A stretch of DNA of 64,000 bases from Akkermansiaceae bacterium UBA5020 (GCA_002396885.1 DGXY01000019.1:59649-123648), one strand, 5' to 3'. Positions 43,195 through 52,900 are shown, numbered from the stretch's first letter. The notes: generated by a model not told the origin, from the sequence alone. Numbers and translations: made by a program.

Positions 43195-44508
43195 TCACCG
43201 ACCCGAGAGGGTCGAAAGGACGGCATGAAAGAGCGCGAGAGCCTCATCGACCTCCGCGTCCGTCACGTTCAAGGGCGGCAGCCAGCGAACCACGGTTTCC
43301 CCGGCCGGCACCGTCAACAGCCCCGCTTCGCGCGCGGCATTCACGACAAAGAGGGAAGGTGCCTTGCCCGATTCGGCAAAACCCGCAACGGGGCTCATCG
43401 CCTCCGCATCGAGGACAAACCCTAACATCAACCCAACCCCGCGCAGTTCGCGCAGAATCGCAAAATCCCATTTCGCAACGGCCTCGCGGATGCGCGACTC
43501 CTGCCGTTTCACGTTCGCGAGGACCCCGGCATTTTCGATTTCTCCCAGCACCGCCATGGCCGTGGCACAGGCGAGCGGCGTGCCTCCGAAGGTCGATCCG
43601 TGCGAGCCCGGCCCCAGAGCGGCGGCGTGTTCTTCGGCGACCCAGAAGGATCCCATCGGGAAACCGCCGGCGAATCCCTTCGCCCAGCTCACGGCATCAG
43701 GCTCCACCGCGACACCACTTCCCTCGAGAACGGTGCGCCAGCCGCACCAGTCACCGGTGCGCCCCGCGCCGCACTGCACCTCGTCGAACATGAGGAGCAG
43801 GTCGAACTCGTCGCGCAGCTTCGCAGCCTCGGCGAAAAATTCGGGCGTGGCGGTATTGATCCCACCCTCGCCCTGCACGGGCTCGAAAAGGATCGCCGCC
43901 GTCGTTTCATTCACCGCCTCGCGCAAGGTCGCGGGATCGTTGAAGGGCACGTGGAGAAATCCGGGCAGAAGCGGATCAAATCCGACTTTCACCTTTTCCT
44001 GTCCGGTCGCGGCGATGCCACCGAGGGTGCGCCCGTGGAAAGATTGTTTGCAGGTGATGACGACGTTCTTGCCCGAGTCCGCACCGTATTTCTCCCAGGC
44101 GCGTTTCCGCGCGAGCTTGATGAGGCCGTCGTTCGCCTCGGCTCCGCTGTTGCAGAAGAAGACCTTGCCGGGTCGCTCCATCATCGTCTCGACGACAAAA
44201 CGGGCGAGTTCGGCCTGCTCGCGTATCCAATACAAATTCGAGCAATGGATCAGCTTCGCGGCTTGGGTGGCAAGGGCTTCGACCATCACTTTCGGGCTAT
44301 GCCCGAGCGCGCATACGGCGACACCACTCGAAAAATCGAGGTAACGGCGTCCTTCCTCCGACCAGAGCCAGACACCTTCGCCACGGGAAAAGGCGATCGG
44401 GAAACGTCCGTAGTTGCCGAGGACGTAGTCGTGCATCAGTTGCTCCGTCGAAAGAACGGAGGGCTTCCCCGCGGGAGTCGCGGAGACCATGGAGGAAGGA
44501 TCACTCAT
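43195..44508 (-). CDS. argD: Acetylornithine (succinyldiaminopimelate-type) aminotransferase
   Basis: A 437-residue PLP-dependent class III aminotransferase that turns N-acetylglutamate semialdehyde into N-acetylornithine. Seen: FCNSGAEANDGLIKLARK (cofactor-phosphate binding), FHGRTLGG, EPVQGEGGIN, LLMFDEVQCGAGRTG, and the PLP Lys in DAVSWAKGFAGG. Length is slightly above the usual 390-410 because of a short N-terminal extension. Its start overlaps the argB stop as ATGA (44505-44508), a sign of translational coupling. Fourth gene of the arg operon. Confidence 0.94.
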   Translation of the reverse strand: MSDPSSMVSATPAGKPSVLSTEQLMHDYVLGNYGRFPIAFSRGEGVWLWSEEGRRYLDFSSGVAVCALGHSPKVMVEALATQAAKLIHCSNLYWIREQAELARFVVETMMERPGKVFFCNSGAEANDGLIKLARKRAWEKYGADSGKNVVITCKQSFHGRTLGGIAATGQEKVKVGFDPLLPGFLHVPFNDPATLREAVNETTAAILFEPVQGEGGINTATPEFFAEAAKLRDEFDLLLMFDEVQCGAGRTGDWCGWRTVLEGSGVAVEPDAVSWAKGFAGGFPMGSFWVAEEHAAALGPGSHGSTFGGTPLACATAMAVLGEIENAGVLANVKRQESRIREAVAKWDFAILRELRGVGLMLGFVLDAEAMSPVAGFAESGKAPSLFVVNAAREAGLLTVPAGETVVRWLPPLNVTDAEVDEALALFHAVLSTLSGR

Positions 44509-45392
44509 TTGACGATTTCGGTGCCGATCCCCTCGGTGGTGAAGATCTCGAGCAGCAGCGAATGCGGGATGCGCCCGTCGATCATATGCACCTTGCCGAC
44601 CCCGGCACGCAGGGCCTCGACCGAGGAACGCACCTTCGGGATCATGCCTCCGCTGATGGTGCCGTCGGCGATGAGCCCCTCGACCTCGTCGGCTTTGAGC
44701 GAATGGATGAGGCTACTTTCGTCCTTTGGATCCCTCATCAGACCAAGGACGTCGCTGAGATAAACGAGCTTCGTCGCCTTCAACTCAGCGGCGAGGGCAC
44801 TCGCGGCGAGGTCGGCGTTGACGTTGAGACTGAGGAGCGTATCCCTCTCCGAGGCGATTGGGGACACCACGGGAACGATCTCCGTCGAGATCGCGGCATG
44901 GATTTTCGAAAGCTCGAAGCCAACGACGCGGCCGACACGACCGAGCGAGACCTCGCGCTCTTCGTCCTGCGACCAGCCGGTGATGCGCTCACCAATGAAG
45001 GCCTCGTTCCCGTGAATGCCGAGGGCGCGGCCGCCGAATCCTTCGATGCCTTTCACGAGACCGGGATTGATCTCGCGGCTGAGGGTGCGCTCGACGAGCT
45101 CCATGGCCTCATCGGAGGTGACGCGGAGCCCCCCGACGAACTCGGCGTCGAGCCCGGAATCCTTCATCGCCGCCGAAATCGCCTTGCCGCCGCCGTGAAC
45201 AAGCACGGGATTGATCCCCGCCACTTCCATAAAGACGACATCACGGAGGAGGCGCTTCACCAGTTCGGGGTCGTCCATGGCGCTGCCGCCGACCTTGATG
45301 AGAAAGGTATGGCCACGGAACTGCTGCAGGTAGGGCAGGGCTTCGACGAGGACGGCCGCTTTCTCGATCTGCTGCTGAAAGGTGGATGCCAT
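44505..45392 (-). CDS. argB: Acetylglutamate kinase
   Basis: A 295-residue amino-acid kinase that phosphorylates N-acetylglutamate. The N-terminal kinase loop is IKVGGSAMDDPELV; PVLVHGGGKAISAAM binds the substrate; the C-terminal IPHSLLLEIFTTEGIGTEIV is the usual end. The N-terminal helix before the kinase fold (QQQIEKAAVLVEALPYLQQF) is the type found in arginine-sensitive hexameric enzymes, so feedback inhibition is likely. The ATG at 45392 is chosen. A 124-base gap with a hairpin separates it from argJ upstream. Confidence 0.95.
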   Translation of the reverse strand: MASTFQQQIEKAAVLVEALPYLQQFRGHTFLIKVGGSAMDDPELVKRLLRDVVFMEVAGINPVLVHGGGKAISAAMKDSGLDAEFVGGLRVTSDEAMELVERTLSREINPGLVKGIEGFGGRALGIHGNEAFIGERITGWSQDEEREVSLGRVGRVVGFELSKIHAAISTEIVPVVSPIASERDTLLSLNVNADLAASALAAELKATKLVYLSDVLGLMRDPKDESSLIHSLKADEVEGLIADGTISGGMIPKVRSSVEALRAGVGKVHMIDGRIPHSLLLEIFTTEGIGTEIVK

Positions 45393-45492
45393 GGGAAAAT
45401 TCGCGAGCGGGGAAGATCGCCGGATTTTACCCGGGGGCAAGGGGAGATTCGGTCACGCGCGGGGTGGAAATGTCGGCCGGGCACGGGACTGA

Positions 45493-45511
45493 AAGCGGCG
45501 TGACGCCGCTT
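45493..45511. repeat. Short palindromic element, AAGCGGCG family, copy 2 (argJ-argB gap)
   Basis: Hairpin AAGCGGCG / CGCCGCTT with loop TGA, followed on the plus strand by TCTACTTT. It differs from the element at 39874-39892 only in the loop and one flank base over about 26 bases. It sits 5 bases after the argJ stop inside the arg operon and could lower transcription of argB-D-F. Confidence 0.7.
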
Positions 45512-45516
45512 CTACT

Positions 45517-46749
45517 TTATTTCTTCTTCACCGCCGAATATTCGGTGCGGTTGAAATCGACATACTCGGGCGAGAGGTCCGAGGTGTAGATCGTGAAAGC
45601 GCCTTTGCCGAGATTGAGATCGATCCCGACGGTGAATTCGGATCCGCTCACGGCGGCGATGAGTTTTTCGCCGTCCGTCCCGGCGGAAAGGCCGTTCTGG
45701 GTGACGATGACGCCGTTGAGATGGATGTTCACCATCTCCTCCTTCACCCGCGCCCCAGAGTATCCGACCGCGTGGAGAATGCGGCCCCAGTTCGGATCGT
45801 TGCCGTTCCACGAGCACTTCACGAGCTTGGAATTGGCGACGGCACGGGCAACGCGCTCGGCATCCATGTTCGAGGCGGCGCCACGCACCTGCACCTCGAC
45901 GAGTTTGGTAACCCGCTCGCCGTCGGAGACGATGCGTTTGGCGAGCTCGAGCATCACCTCGATGAGGGCCTCGCGGAATTCGGCGCTGCCTTCGCCACCG
46001 CGGGTGATCGTCTTGTTCCCGGCCTGACCGTTGGCCATGACGATGACGGTGTCATTCGTGCTCATGTCGCCGTCGACAGTGATGCGGTTGAAGGAAAGAT
46101 CGACCGCCTCCTTCGTCGCCGCGACGATCTCGGCCTTCGAGATCGCGGCATCGGTCGTGATAAAACAAAGCATCGTCGCCATGTGCGGATTAATCATCCC
46201 CGCGCCTTTCGCAATCGCACCGATCATCACCTTCACGTCGCCGATTTTCACCTGCACGGCGATTTCCTTCGGACGCGTGTCGCTCGTCATGATCGCGCGC
46301 GCGGCCACCCCGCCATCGCTACCGAGCGAGGCGACGAGTTCGGGGATGCGGGGCTCGATGCGATCGATCGGCAACGGCACGCCGATGATGCCGGTCGAAC
46401 AGACCTGCACCTCGCGTTGTTTCAGACCGAGAGCCTTCGCCGTGGCCGCAGTCATGGTGCGGGCGTTGATGAGGCCCTGGGGACCGGTGCAGGCATTGGC
46501 GTTACCGCTGTTCGCGATGATCGCACGCGGCTCGGCCGATTTCAGATAGCTCGAAGAGAGCCGCACCGGAGCCGCGCAGACCTGGTTCTGGGTGTAGACC
46601 GCAGCGCCGACTGTGGGGAACTCCGAATAGATCAGCGTGAGATCGAGACGCTCGACCGCCGGATTTTTGATGCCACAGGCGATCGCCCCGGCTTTGAACC
46701 CCTGTGGCGTGCAGACGCCTCCTTCGATGACTTTGACTTTTTTACCCAT
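45517..46749 (-). CDS. argJ: Glutamate N-acetyltransferase/amino-acid acetyltransferase ArgJ
   Basis: A 410-residue self-cleaving enzyme that moves acetyl from N-acetylornithine to glutamate and so recycles the acetyl group; bifunctional members can also use acetyl-CoA. The autocleavage site is clear: KGAGMINPHMATMLCF, with the nucleophile Thr at residue 192. The IIANSGNANACTGPQG and GDMSTNDTVIVMANG motifs are typical. Its presence points to the cyclic arginine route. The ATG at 46749 lies 21 bases after the argC stop. Confidence 0.95.
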   Translation of the reverse strand: MGKKVKVIEGGVCTPQGFKAGAIACGIKNPAVERLDLTLIYSEFPTVGAAVYTQNQVCAAPVRLSSSYLKSAEPRAIIANSGNANACTGPQGLINARTMTAATAKALGLKQREVQVCSTGIIGVPLPIDRIEPRIPELVASLGSDGGVAARAIMTSDTRPKEIAVQVKIGDVKVMIGAIAKGAGMINPHMATMLCFITTDAAISKAEIVAATKEAVDLSFNRITVDGDMSTNDTVIVMANGQAGNKTITRGGEGSAEFREALIEVMLELAKRIVSDGERVTKLVEVQVRGAASNMDAERVARAVANSKLVKCSWNGNDPNWGRILHAVGYSGARVKEEMVNIHLNGVIVTQNGLSAGTDGEKLIAAVSGSEFTVGIDLNLGKGAFTIYTSDLSPEYVDFNRTEYSAVKKK

Positions 46750-46770
46750 GGTTGAAACGGTGGAAAAGGA

Positions 46771-47829
46771 TCAGAATTGAAGCAACCCCGCCGTTTCCGG
46801 CAACCCGAACATGACATTGAAACTCTGGATGGCCTGACTGCCGGCCCCCTTGCCGAGATTGTCCTCGGCGCTGGAAAGAATGAGACGGCCCGTCCTGCGG
46901 TCGACGACCCAGCCGACATCGACGAAGTTCGTGCGGACGACGTGCTTGGTGTCGGCGAAGCCCCCTTCCCCGCGGATGCGGACGAAGGGACTGTCGGCGT
47001 AAACCTCGGCGTAAGCCGCCTTGATCGAGGCCGAGAGCGTCTCGAGATCACCGGCAGCCTCGCAGAAAATCGTCGTGAGGATCCCCGCCGTCACCGGCAT
47101 GAGATGCGGCACGAAGGAGATCGTCACCTTTTCATCCGCGGCGATCGAGAGCTCTTGCTCGATCTCGCTGAGGTGGCGGTGTTTCGGGGCACCGTAGGCC
47201 CGCAGGCTCTCGTTCACCTCGGCGAAAAGCAGGCTCGTCTCCGCCTTTTTCCCGGCTCCGCTGACCCCCGAGAGACTCGAGACGGCGATGCCGCCCGGCT
47301 TCACGAGTCCTTTACGGACGAGCGGCACGAGCGGCACGAGGATGCTTGTCGGATAACAGCCCGGTGAGGCCACGAGATCGGCGGCGGCGAGGGTCTCGCG
47401 GTAAAATTCGGGCAATCCGTAGACGGCGCGCGTCAGCAGATCCGGGGCCGGATGGGCATGACCGTAGAACTCCGCATAGACCTCCGCATCGCGCAGGCGG
47501 AAGTCGGCGCTGAGGTCGATGAGGCGCAGCCCGCGCTCGAGGAGAGGCACCGCGAACTCGGCGGCGACCCCATGGGGCAGGGCAAGAAAGGCGGCTTCGG
47601 CACCGGTCGCGACGATGGCCTCGATCTCCGGATCGATGAAGGAAAGCCCCTCCACGGAGGGCGCGCCGGCAAGGCGTGGAAAGACCGAGGTGAGAGCCCT
47701 TCCGGCCTCTTGACGTGAGGTCACCGCCACAAGATCCACCTGCGGATGCATCACGAGGAGACGGAGCAACTCCTGCCCCGTGTATCCGCTCGCGCCGATG
47801 ACGGCGACCCTGACCTTTGGCGACTTCAT
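46771..47829 (-). CDS. argC: N-acetyl-gamma-glutamyl-phosphate reductase
   Basis: A 352-residue NADPH-dependent reductase. The cofactor loop is VIGASGYTGQELLR; the catalytic Cys is in ASPGCYPTS (Cys 158 from the chosen start); the SxxSGxSGAG motif appears as SSLSGVSGAGKKAE; the His region PKHRHLSEIEQEL is present. The ATG at 47829 (MKSPKVRVAVIG) is chosen because the upstream frame to 47910 runs into the promoter region. It is the first gene of the arg operon, in the order C-J-B-D-F. Confidence 0.95.
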   Translation of the reverse strand: MKSPKVRVAVIGASGYTGQELLRLLVMHPQVDLVAVTSRQEAGRALTSVFPRLAGAPSVEGLSFIDPEIEAIVATGAEAAFLALPHGVAAEFAVPLLERGLRLIDLSADFRLRDAEVYAEFYGHAHPAPDLLTRAVYGLPEFYRETLAAADLVASPGCYPTSILVPLVPLVRKGLVKPGGIAVSSLSGVSGAGKKAETSLLFAEVNESLRAYGAPKHRHLSEIEQELSIAADEKVTISFVPHLMPVTAGILTTIFCEAAGDLETLSASIKAAYAEVYADSPFVRIRGEGGFADTKHVVRTNFVDVGWVVDRRTGRLILSSAEDNLGKGAGSQAIQSFNVMFGLPETAGLLQF

Positions 47830-47860
47830 GAGCGGTGCAGCATGACACAAAATCGGATCG

Positions 47861-47888
47861 AGTCTAAAAAGTTCACCCACCCTCTCAA
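47861..47888 (-). promoter_or_regulatory. Candidate promoter of the arg operon
   Basis: On the minus strand: TTGAGA (47888-47883), a spacer of 16, then TAGACT (47866-47861), about 32 bases before the argC ATG. Five and four matches to the sigma70 consensus. No operator palindrome for an ArgR-like protein was recognised. Confidence 0.4.
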
Positions 47889-47971
47889 TTTTTTTTGAAG
47901 GACAAGGCACTTGCGGAAATGGAAAACTCGTTCACTGTTCCCCTCTCCGGTCATTCGACCGGTGAAAGTGA

Positions 47972-48048
47972 CGGGACGTAGCGCAGTCTGGTAGCGCATC
48001 ACACTGGGGGTGTGGGGGTCGCTGGTTCGAATCCAGTCGTTCCGACCA
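47972..48048 (+). tRNA. tRNA-Pro (anticodon GGG)
   Basis: A complete 77-base cloverleaf. The acceptor stem CGGGACG / CGTTCCG (one G-U) ends in an encoded ACCA. The D arm is GCGC-AGTCTGGTA-GCGC, the anticodon stem TCACA / TGTGG has loop CTGGGGG (anticodon GGG), and the T arm is GCTGG-TTCGAAT-CCAGT. It closely resembles E. coli proL. A perfect hairpin, CCGGTC / GACCGG, lies 9 bases upstream (47947-47962). The gene is divergent from the arg operon. Confidence 0.97.
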
Positions 48049-48073
48049 CTTTTGCCTTCGGGCAAAAAGTGGG
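48047..48073 (+). terminator. Hairpin directly after tRNA-Pro
   Basis: The tRNA's 3' CCA runs into an inverted repeat, CACTTTTGCC / GGCAAAAAGTG, closed by a UUCG-type tetraloop, with one extra A on the 3' side. The stem follows the tRNA with no gap. It lacks a U-tract, so it is either a terminator or a 3' processing signal. The following 48072-48099 is a short GGGTCTCCAC tandem repeat. Confidence 0.6.
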
Positions 48074-48123
48074 GTCTCCACGGGTCTCCGGGTCTCCACA
48101 AAAGTTTGGGGACAGGTCTGTTT

Positions 48124-48549
48124 TTAACCGCACTCCGCTAAGACTCTCAATCGGTAGTTTTCGAAGTTTTTGAAGCCGTAGGCGCGGCGCTGGATGAGTT
48201 TCATCTTTCGGTGGAAGCCCTCGGTGATGCCGCTGTTTTTGGAGAAGCGCCACATGGCGACGATGGCTTCATCCCAGTTGGCTAGGGTTCTCGCCAGAGT
48301 GACGATGGGTTGAAAGCCGCTGGATTTGAGGGTTTTGATCAGGTCGAGGAGAAGCGGGATCAGTTGCCTGGCCTGACGAGCGGTGACGTTTTTCGTTCTC
48401 ATGAGTTGGTTGGTTTTTTGCATTTGGTCGTAGATGGGGTTGAGGGCGGGGTGTTGGTCGAAGAGACGGCGGAGGATTTCCTTTTGGGAGGCGAAGAGAT
48501 TTTGTGGATGGGTGCGCAGGGCGGCGAGGTATCCCCTGTGATGTTTCAC
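48124..48549 (-). pseudogene. ISL3-family transposase remnant (C-terminal fragment)
   Basis: A 141-residue frame that matches only the C-terminal end of ISL3-type DDE transposases: WDEAIVAMWRFSKNSGITEG, then FHRKMKLIQRRAYGFKNFEN and YRLRVLAECG before the stop. Full ISL3 transposases are about 400 residues or more, so the DNA-binding and most of the catalytic core are missing. The upstream end is cut exactly where the TGCCTGTCCC array begins; the downstream end is followed by GGGGACAGGTC (plus strand near 48107-48117). No inverted repeats of an intact IS were found. Confidence 0.85.
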
Positions 48550-48558
48550 CTAAGTATT

Positions 48559-48700
48559 CTCGGAATTGCCTGTCCCTTGCCCCTCGCTCGGAATTGCCTG
48601 TCCCTTCCAGCTTTGCCTCGGAATTACCTGTCCCTTCTAGCCTCGGAATTGCCTGTCCCTTCCAGCCCCTCCCAGCTCGCGGAATTGCCTGTCCCTCACC
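48559..48700. repeat. Array of five CGGAATTGCCTGTCCCTT units
   Basis: TGCCTGTCCC (TACCTGTCCC in one) occurs at 48567, 48595, 48625, 48650 and 48686, each preceded by CGGAAT and followed mostly by TTCCAG-like bases. Spacing is irregular (28, 30, 25, 36), with short C/T-rich filler. The same 10-base core forms the array near 32500. Confidence 0.9.
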
Positions 48701-48751
48701 CCTCAGCTTACGCCAAAATTCTCACTGCTATAAATATTATGAAATTTAGTC

Positions 48752-48780
48752 TTGCGGAATCACTCTGAGGTCGTTATAAT
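48752..48780 (+). promoter_or_regulatory. Sigma70-like promoter for the protease gene
   Basis: TTGCGG (48752-48757), a spacer of 17, then a perfect TATAAT (48775-48780), behind an A+T-rich UP-like patch. The ATG lies 114 bases downstream, so the leader would be about 107 bases and includes a 6-bp hairpin. Confidence 0.55.
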
Positions 48781-48894
48781 TTCCACAACACAAACACTCG
48801 GGTGCCTGAACAACACCCGTCCTTGCCAACCGGCGCTTCGCAGCCTTGAACACCCTGCGATCCCACTCCGGGAGGCTCTCCGAGAACCCCCACC

Positions 48895-49926
48895 ATGAAG
48901 CGGAACGCAGCCATGCTTGCGGCCTGGTTCCTTGCGTCGACCCCGATCGACGCCGGGCAATTCGGGACCGGCTTTGCGATCAGTCCCAAAGGTTATCTGG
49001 TCACTTGTCACCACGTGGTGAGGGAGGCCGAGCGGGTGGTCGTCCATTTCGAAGGCGGCTATCTCGAAGCCTCGATTGTCGCCCTGGATCCCCGCAACGA
49101 CCTCGCCATCCTCAAGGTAGAGGAATGGCCGGGACGTTTTCTCGGCCTCTCGCCCTCCTCGGAAGTCACCCACGCTTCCGAAGTGCTTGCAGCCGGCTTC
49201 CCAGATCCCAGTGTTCTCGGGATCAATCCGAAGATCTCCACCGGCATCGTCAACGCCCTCTCCGGCCTACGCGATGATCCCCGCTACATCCAGATCTCGG
49301 CTCCGGTGCAGCCGGGGAATTCAGGCGGACCGCTCCTGTCCTCCTCGGGCCGCGTCGTCGGCGTCGTCGCCGCTGGCCTCAACTCGATCGACCGGATGGA
49401 GAACGGCGGCTATCTGCCCCAGTCGGTGAACTACGCGATCAAGACCGACCTCATTTTCCCACTCTTGAAGTCGGTCTCGGTCTCGGTTCCGAAATGGGGT
49501 AACCGCACCAATACGCGTCCGAAGCAGATCGATCGGACCCTCGGCGCGATCGCCCTGATCGAGGGTCTCAAGCGTGGCGAGCGTATGTATGTCGCTTCTC
49601 GTCCAATGATCGCGCCTCAGGGACCGCCCATGGTGATGCCCACCTCGCAGTCGAGCGCCCCCCGAGTCCCTTGGGTCTTCCCCGACTCGCACGCACGTCC
49701 CCTCGGCGTCGACGAAGTGCGCGCCCTTCCCCCGGCAGGCCTCTGGCGCGCCCGCAACGAGATTTACCTCCGCCACGGCTTCATCTTCCCCACCGACGAA
49801 GGCCGCCGCTTCGCGGCCGAATTCGGCCCCGCCTATCAGCCACGGACAGCCTCGCCCGAGGCCGTGCAAGAGCAATTCTCCCCAGTCGAGATCGCCAATC
49901 TCAGGCTCATCGCCGATTACGAGTGA
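48895..49926 (+). CDS. Exported trypsin-like serine protease with C-terminal YARHG domain
   Basis: A 343-residue protein with a signal peptide (about 4-20). The chymotrypsin-fold protease is HtrA-like, with the complete triad: His 40 (VTCHHVV), Asp 69 (DPRNDLAIL) and Ser 143 (QPGNSGGPLL). There is no PDZ domain; instead, after a linker of about 80 residues, comes a YARHG-type domain (LWRARNEIYLRHGFIF, about 280-342). YARHG is an extracellular domain found in envelope proteins, thought to bind cell-wall or protein ligands. The ATG at 48895 fits the signal peptide. The YdbH-like gene follows after about 60 bases. Target proteins unknown; a role in envelope quality control is only inferred. Confidence 0.86.
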   Translation: MKRNAAMLAAWFLASTPIDAGQFGTGFAISPKGYLVTCHHVVREAERVVVHFEGGYLEASIVALDPRNDLAILKVEEWPGRFLGLSPSSEVTHASEVLAAGFPDPSVLGINPKISTGIVNALSGLRDDPRYIQISAPVQPGNSGGPLLSSSGRVVGVVAAGLNSIDRMENGGYLPQSVNYAIKTDLIFPLLKSVSVSVPKWGNRTNTRPKQIDRTLGAIALIEGLKRGERMYVASRPMIAPQGPPMVMPTSQSSAPRVPWVFPDSHARPLGVDEVRALPPAGLWRARNEIYLRHGFIFPTDEGRRFAAEFGPAYQPRTASPEAVQEQFSPVEIANLRLIADYE

Positions 49927-49986
49927 CCGGGATTTTCTCTCGCTTCCCGCGTTCGCAATCCCCGCCCCGGTCGCTATAGTGGAAGG

Positions 49987-52900
49987 GTGGCCGACGTTTC
50001 ACAACAGCCCCGGCAACGCCGGAAATTGCCTTCCCCACGCGGCATCTTCCGCTGGCTGGGCCGTTTTCTTGCGCTCTCGAGCATCGTTGTGGCCGGAATC
50101 GTTCTCCTTGTCGCGATCGTCGCCTCAGTCCTCTACTACAACCGCGTCCGACTGCTCAATCAGACCCTCGCCCTTCTCGTCGAGCCCTTTCGCGTGTCGG
50201 TAGGGGAGATCAACTTCTATCCCATCGGGGTCATCCGCATCGAGAATCTCGAACTCGCCCCAAAACAAGGTCCCCCCGGGACCCGCCTCGCTCTCATCCC
50301 CGAGTCGATCATCACCTACCGTCTCGGCGAATTGCGTGCCACGCGGCGGCTCGAAAACATCACCCTGCATCGGCCCGAAGTTTACCTCGACGAAAGCCTC
50401 CTCAAGTCGCTCCACTCTCCCGAGGCCCCGACGACCGAAACGACGACACCCTTTCGGCTTTCGAGCCTCGGTCTATTCACGGGGGCTCTTCTCATCGAGC
50501 AGGGGCGGCTCGTCGTCTCCCTGCCTCACCTTCCCCGCCTCGAGGGAACGTGGGACCTCGAGACCGGTCGCTTCGAGAGTGACGAAAACGGATTCATCCG
50601 CGATCCTCTCGCCCTCTCGCTCTCAAATGTCTCGATCGGCAAAAACGGTGCGGACGGGATGATCGCGACCCTTTCCGCCGCGGCCCGGCTTTCGAACGAC
50701 CTCAAAACCATGGAGCTCGATCCGATCCGTCTCGAAGGACTCGACCTCCGCATCACTCCGACGACGTTCGCCAACGCGGAGAACGAAGAGGCTTCGGCAC
50801 CCGATCCGACCCTGTCCGGTCCTGACAAACCCACCGAACGCTCGCTCCGCCTCAGCGGAATCGAGGTGGTCGACGCGGCCATCGCCCTGAGCGGGTTCGA
50901 CGGCGGTGAAGGGCGGGCGCGACTCCCCGATCTCGCCCTTGAAACGAGCTTTTCCCTGCCCGATCTTCGCTACGAAAACGGTCACTGGAACAGCGCTGGA
51001 CCGCTCGCTCTCGACCTGTATCAAGTTCAGGCCGGGGCCGGAGGCAAGGTGCCCTTTTTCTCGGCAACACGACTCGAGCTGCGCGCAAATTCCCTCGCGG
51101 GCCTTCTGGAGGAACGCCGCCTCGACTCGGTCACCCTCGAAGGAGCCGATCTCATCGCAAGCGATGAAACCCTTGCCCGATTTATCCGCGAGGCGGACGC
51201 TTCACCCCAGCCGGAACCCGATCAAACTCCCAATGCTCGCCCCTGGATCGTTGATCTCGTCAAGCTCAAGCCCTCGGGTTTCGTCTTGCGGGATCTCATG
51301 ATCGCAGGAAAGAAGAGTCCCGAACTCACCGCCTCGCTCTCGGGTGAGTTGAGCGATCTGCACTTCGGCGGTGAAGAGGGTTTCGCCTCGGAGGGACGGC
51401 AATCGCTCCTGCTCGAGCAGGTCCGCCTGCGTCCTCCGGGAGCCTCGCCCTCGACAGAGCCGCTCCTCAGCGTCGCCCGCACCGAGCTGTCCCTGCGTTG
51501 GCCTGACTTCCAGAGCGGAAACCGGATCGAGCGGCTCCAACTGCGGGGACCCAGGATCGAGTTCACCGACGCCGCTCTCGGCGACTGGCTGAGACGAGCA
51601 CCCGCTTCGCCGGAAGATCCGCGCCCGGTGAATCGTCCCGTCTACCGGGTCGGCGAACTCGAAGTCACAGGTGGACGCCTCGTCGCCGATTCGAGTTTCG
51701 CCAAGGGAAAGGTCCCGAAAATCCACGCGGAATTCTCCCTCGAAACCCTAACAAACACACCCGAAGACGAAAACGCCTACCGACTCCATCTCGAAGATTT
51801 CTCGCTCCGCAACCACTCGCGCGAGCTTGAGTTCATTGGTCCGCCACGGCCGGCCTCGCTTTTTCCTCCGGCGCTGCAACCGGCCACGCGCAAACCGCTC
51901 GCCGAGGGCGAAGTGATCCGCATAGCCGACATCGAGGTCGATTTCACCGCCACCGGCCTCCAGCGCGCCCGCCGCATCGACCGAGTCAAGGTCGATGGGG
52001 CCGTCCTCACCGTCGGTGATGGACTGAAGTCGGTCGTGCAAGGAGAGGAAGGGGAAAAGGCCGATCCACCCGCCCCGGCTCCGGTGCCGCCAGTAACGCG
52101 GCCCGACCCTCCCGCGAATGCCGTCGCGCCCCTGCGGGCCATGCCGAGATGGATCCTCGGCAAGGTCGAACTGACCCGCAGCCGCGTCCATTTCGAATCG
52201 CTCATCCCCCAAGTCGAGGGCCTGCAATTCGCGATCGAAACGAAGCTTGAAGAAGTGCCGCTATCGCTCGAGGGACTTCTCGCGCAGGAGAAGCTGCAGA
52301 AGATCGAACTCGCCGGGATCGAGATCCGCGATCCCTACAATTCCTTCATCACCGTGGCGGAACTGCCGACGATCTTCGTGGAGTTTTCCCTCGCCGGACT
52401 CGCCCGCCAGCAGATTGAAAAGATCGACCTGATCGGCCCCTCTTTGCATGTCGGTCAGGGTCTTTTCTGGTGGATCGATTACCAGCGCAAATTCCGCGCC
52501 CAGAACGAGGGCGCGAGCATCGGGATCGAGGCCGGAGTCGCCATCGAGAAAAAGCCGGACTGGGTCATCCGCACAATCAACGCCACCGCCGGAAAGATCA
52601 TCATCTCCCCCACCGGCGTGCCGATTGGAGCAGTGCCCTTCCCCTTCAATGCGACAACGAACATGTCCGAGGGGAACATCGAGCTGAAGCTGAACATTCC
52701 CGACGAGAACCACGTCTACCGCTTTCCCGACTACAAGGTCGAACTCGAGGGACTGACCGGCGACGTGCAGTTCAACGTGCCGGTGAAAGACCTCAACAAC
52801 AACCTCGTCCAGACCTTCAAGCTGCGGCGGGCGAAGTGGAAGGACTACGATGCCGATGATCTCTACATCACCGTTACCTTTGACGCCGACGGGATCTACG

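Larger units (their letters stand above)
48550..48894. other. Intergenic stretch of 345 bases with repeat array and promoter
   Basis: It contains the five-unit array (48559-48700), an A+T-rich patch (48716-48750), a good promoter-like pair (48752-48780) and a small hairpin, CGGGTG / CACCCG (48799-48819). No gene is recognised. Confidence 0.6.

Noticed and set aside
48559..48700. Possible CRISPR array
   Set aside because: Repeat core is only about 18 bases, spacing varies from 25 to 36, the filler is C/T-rich low complexity, and no cas genes are near.
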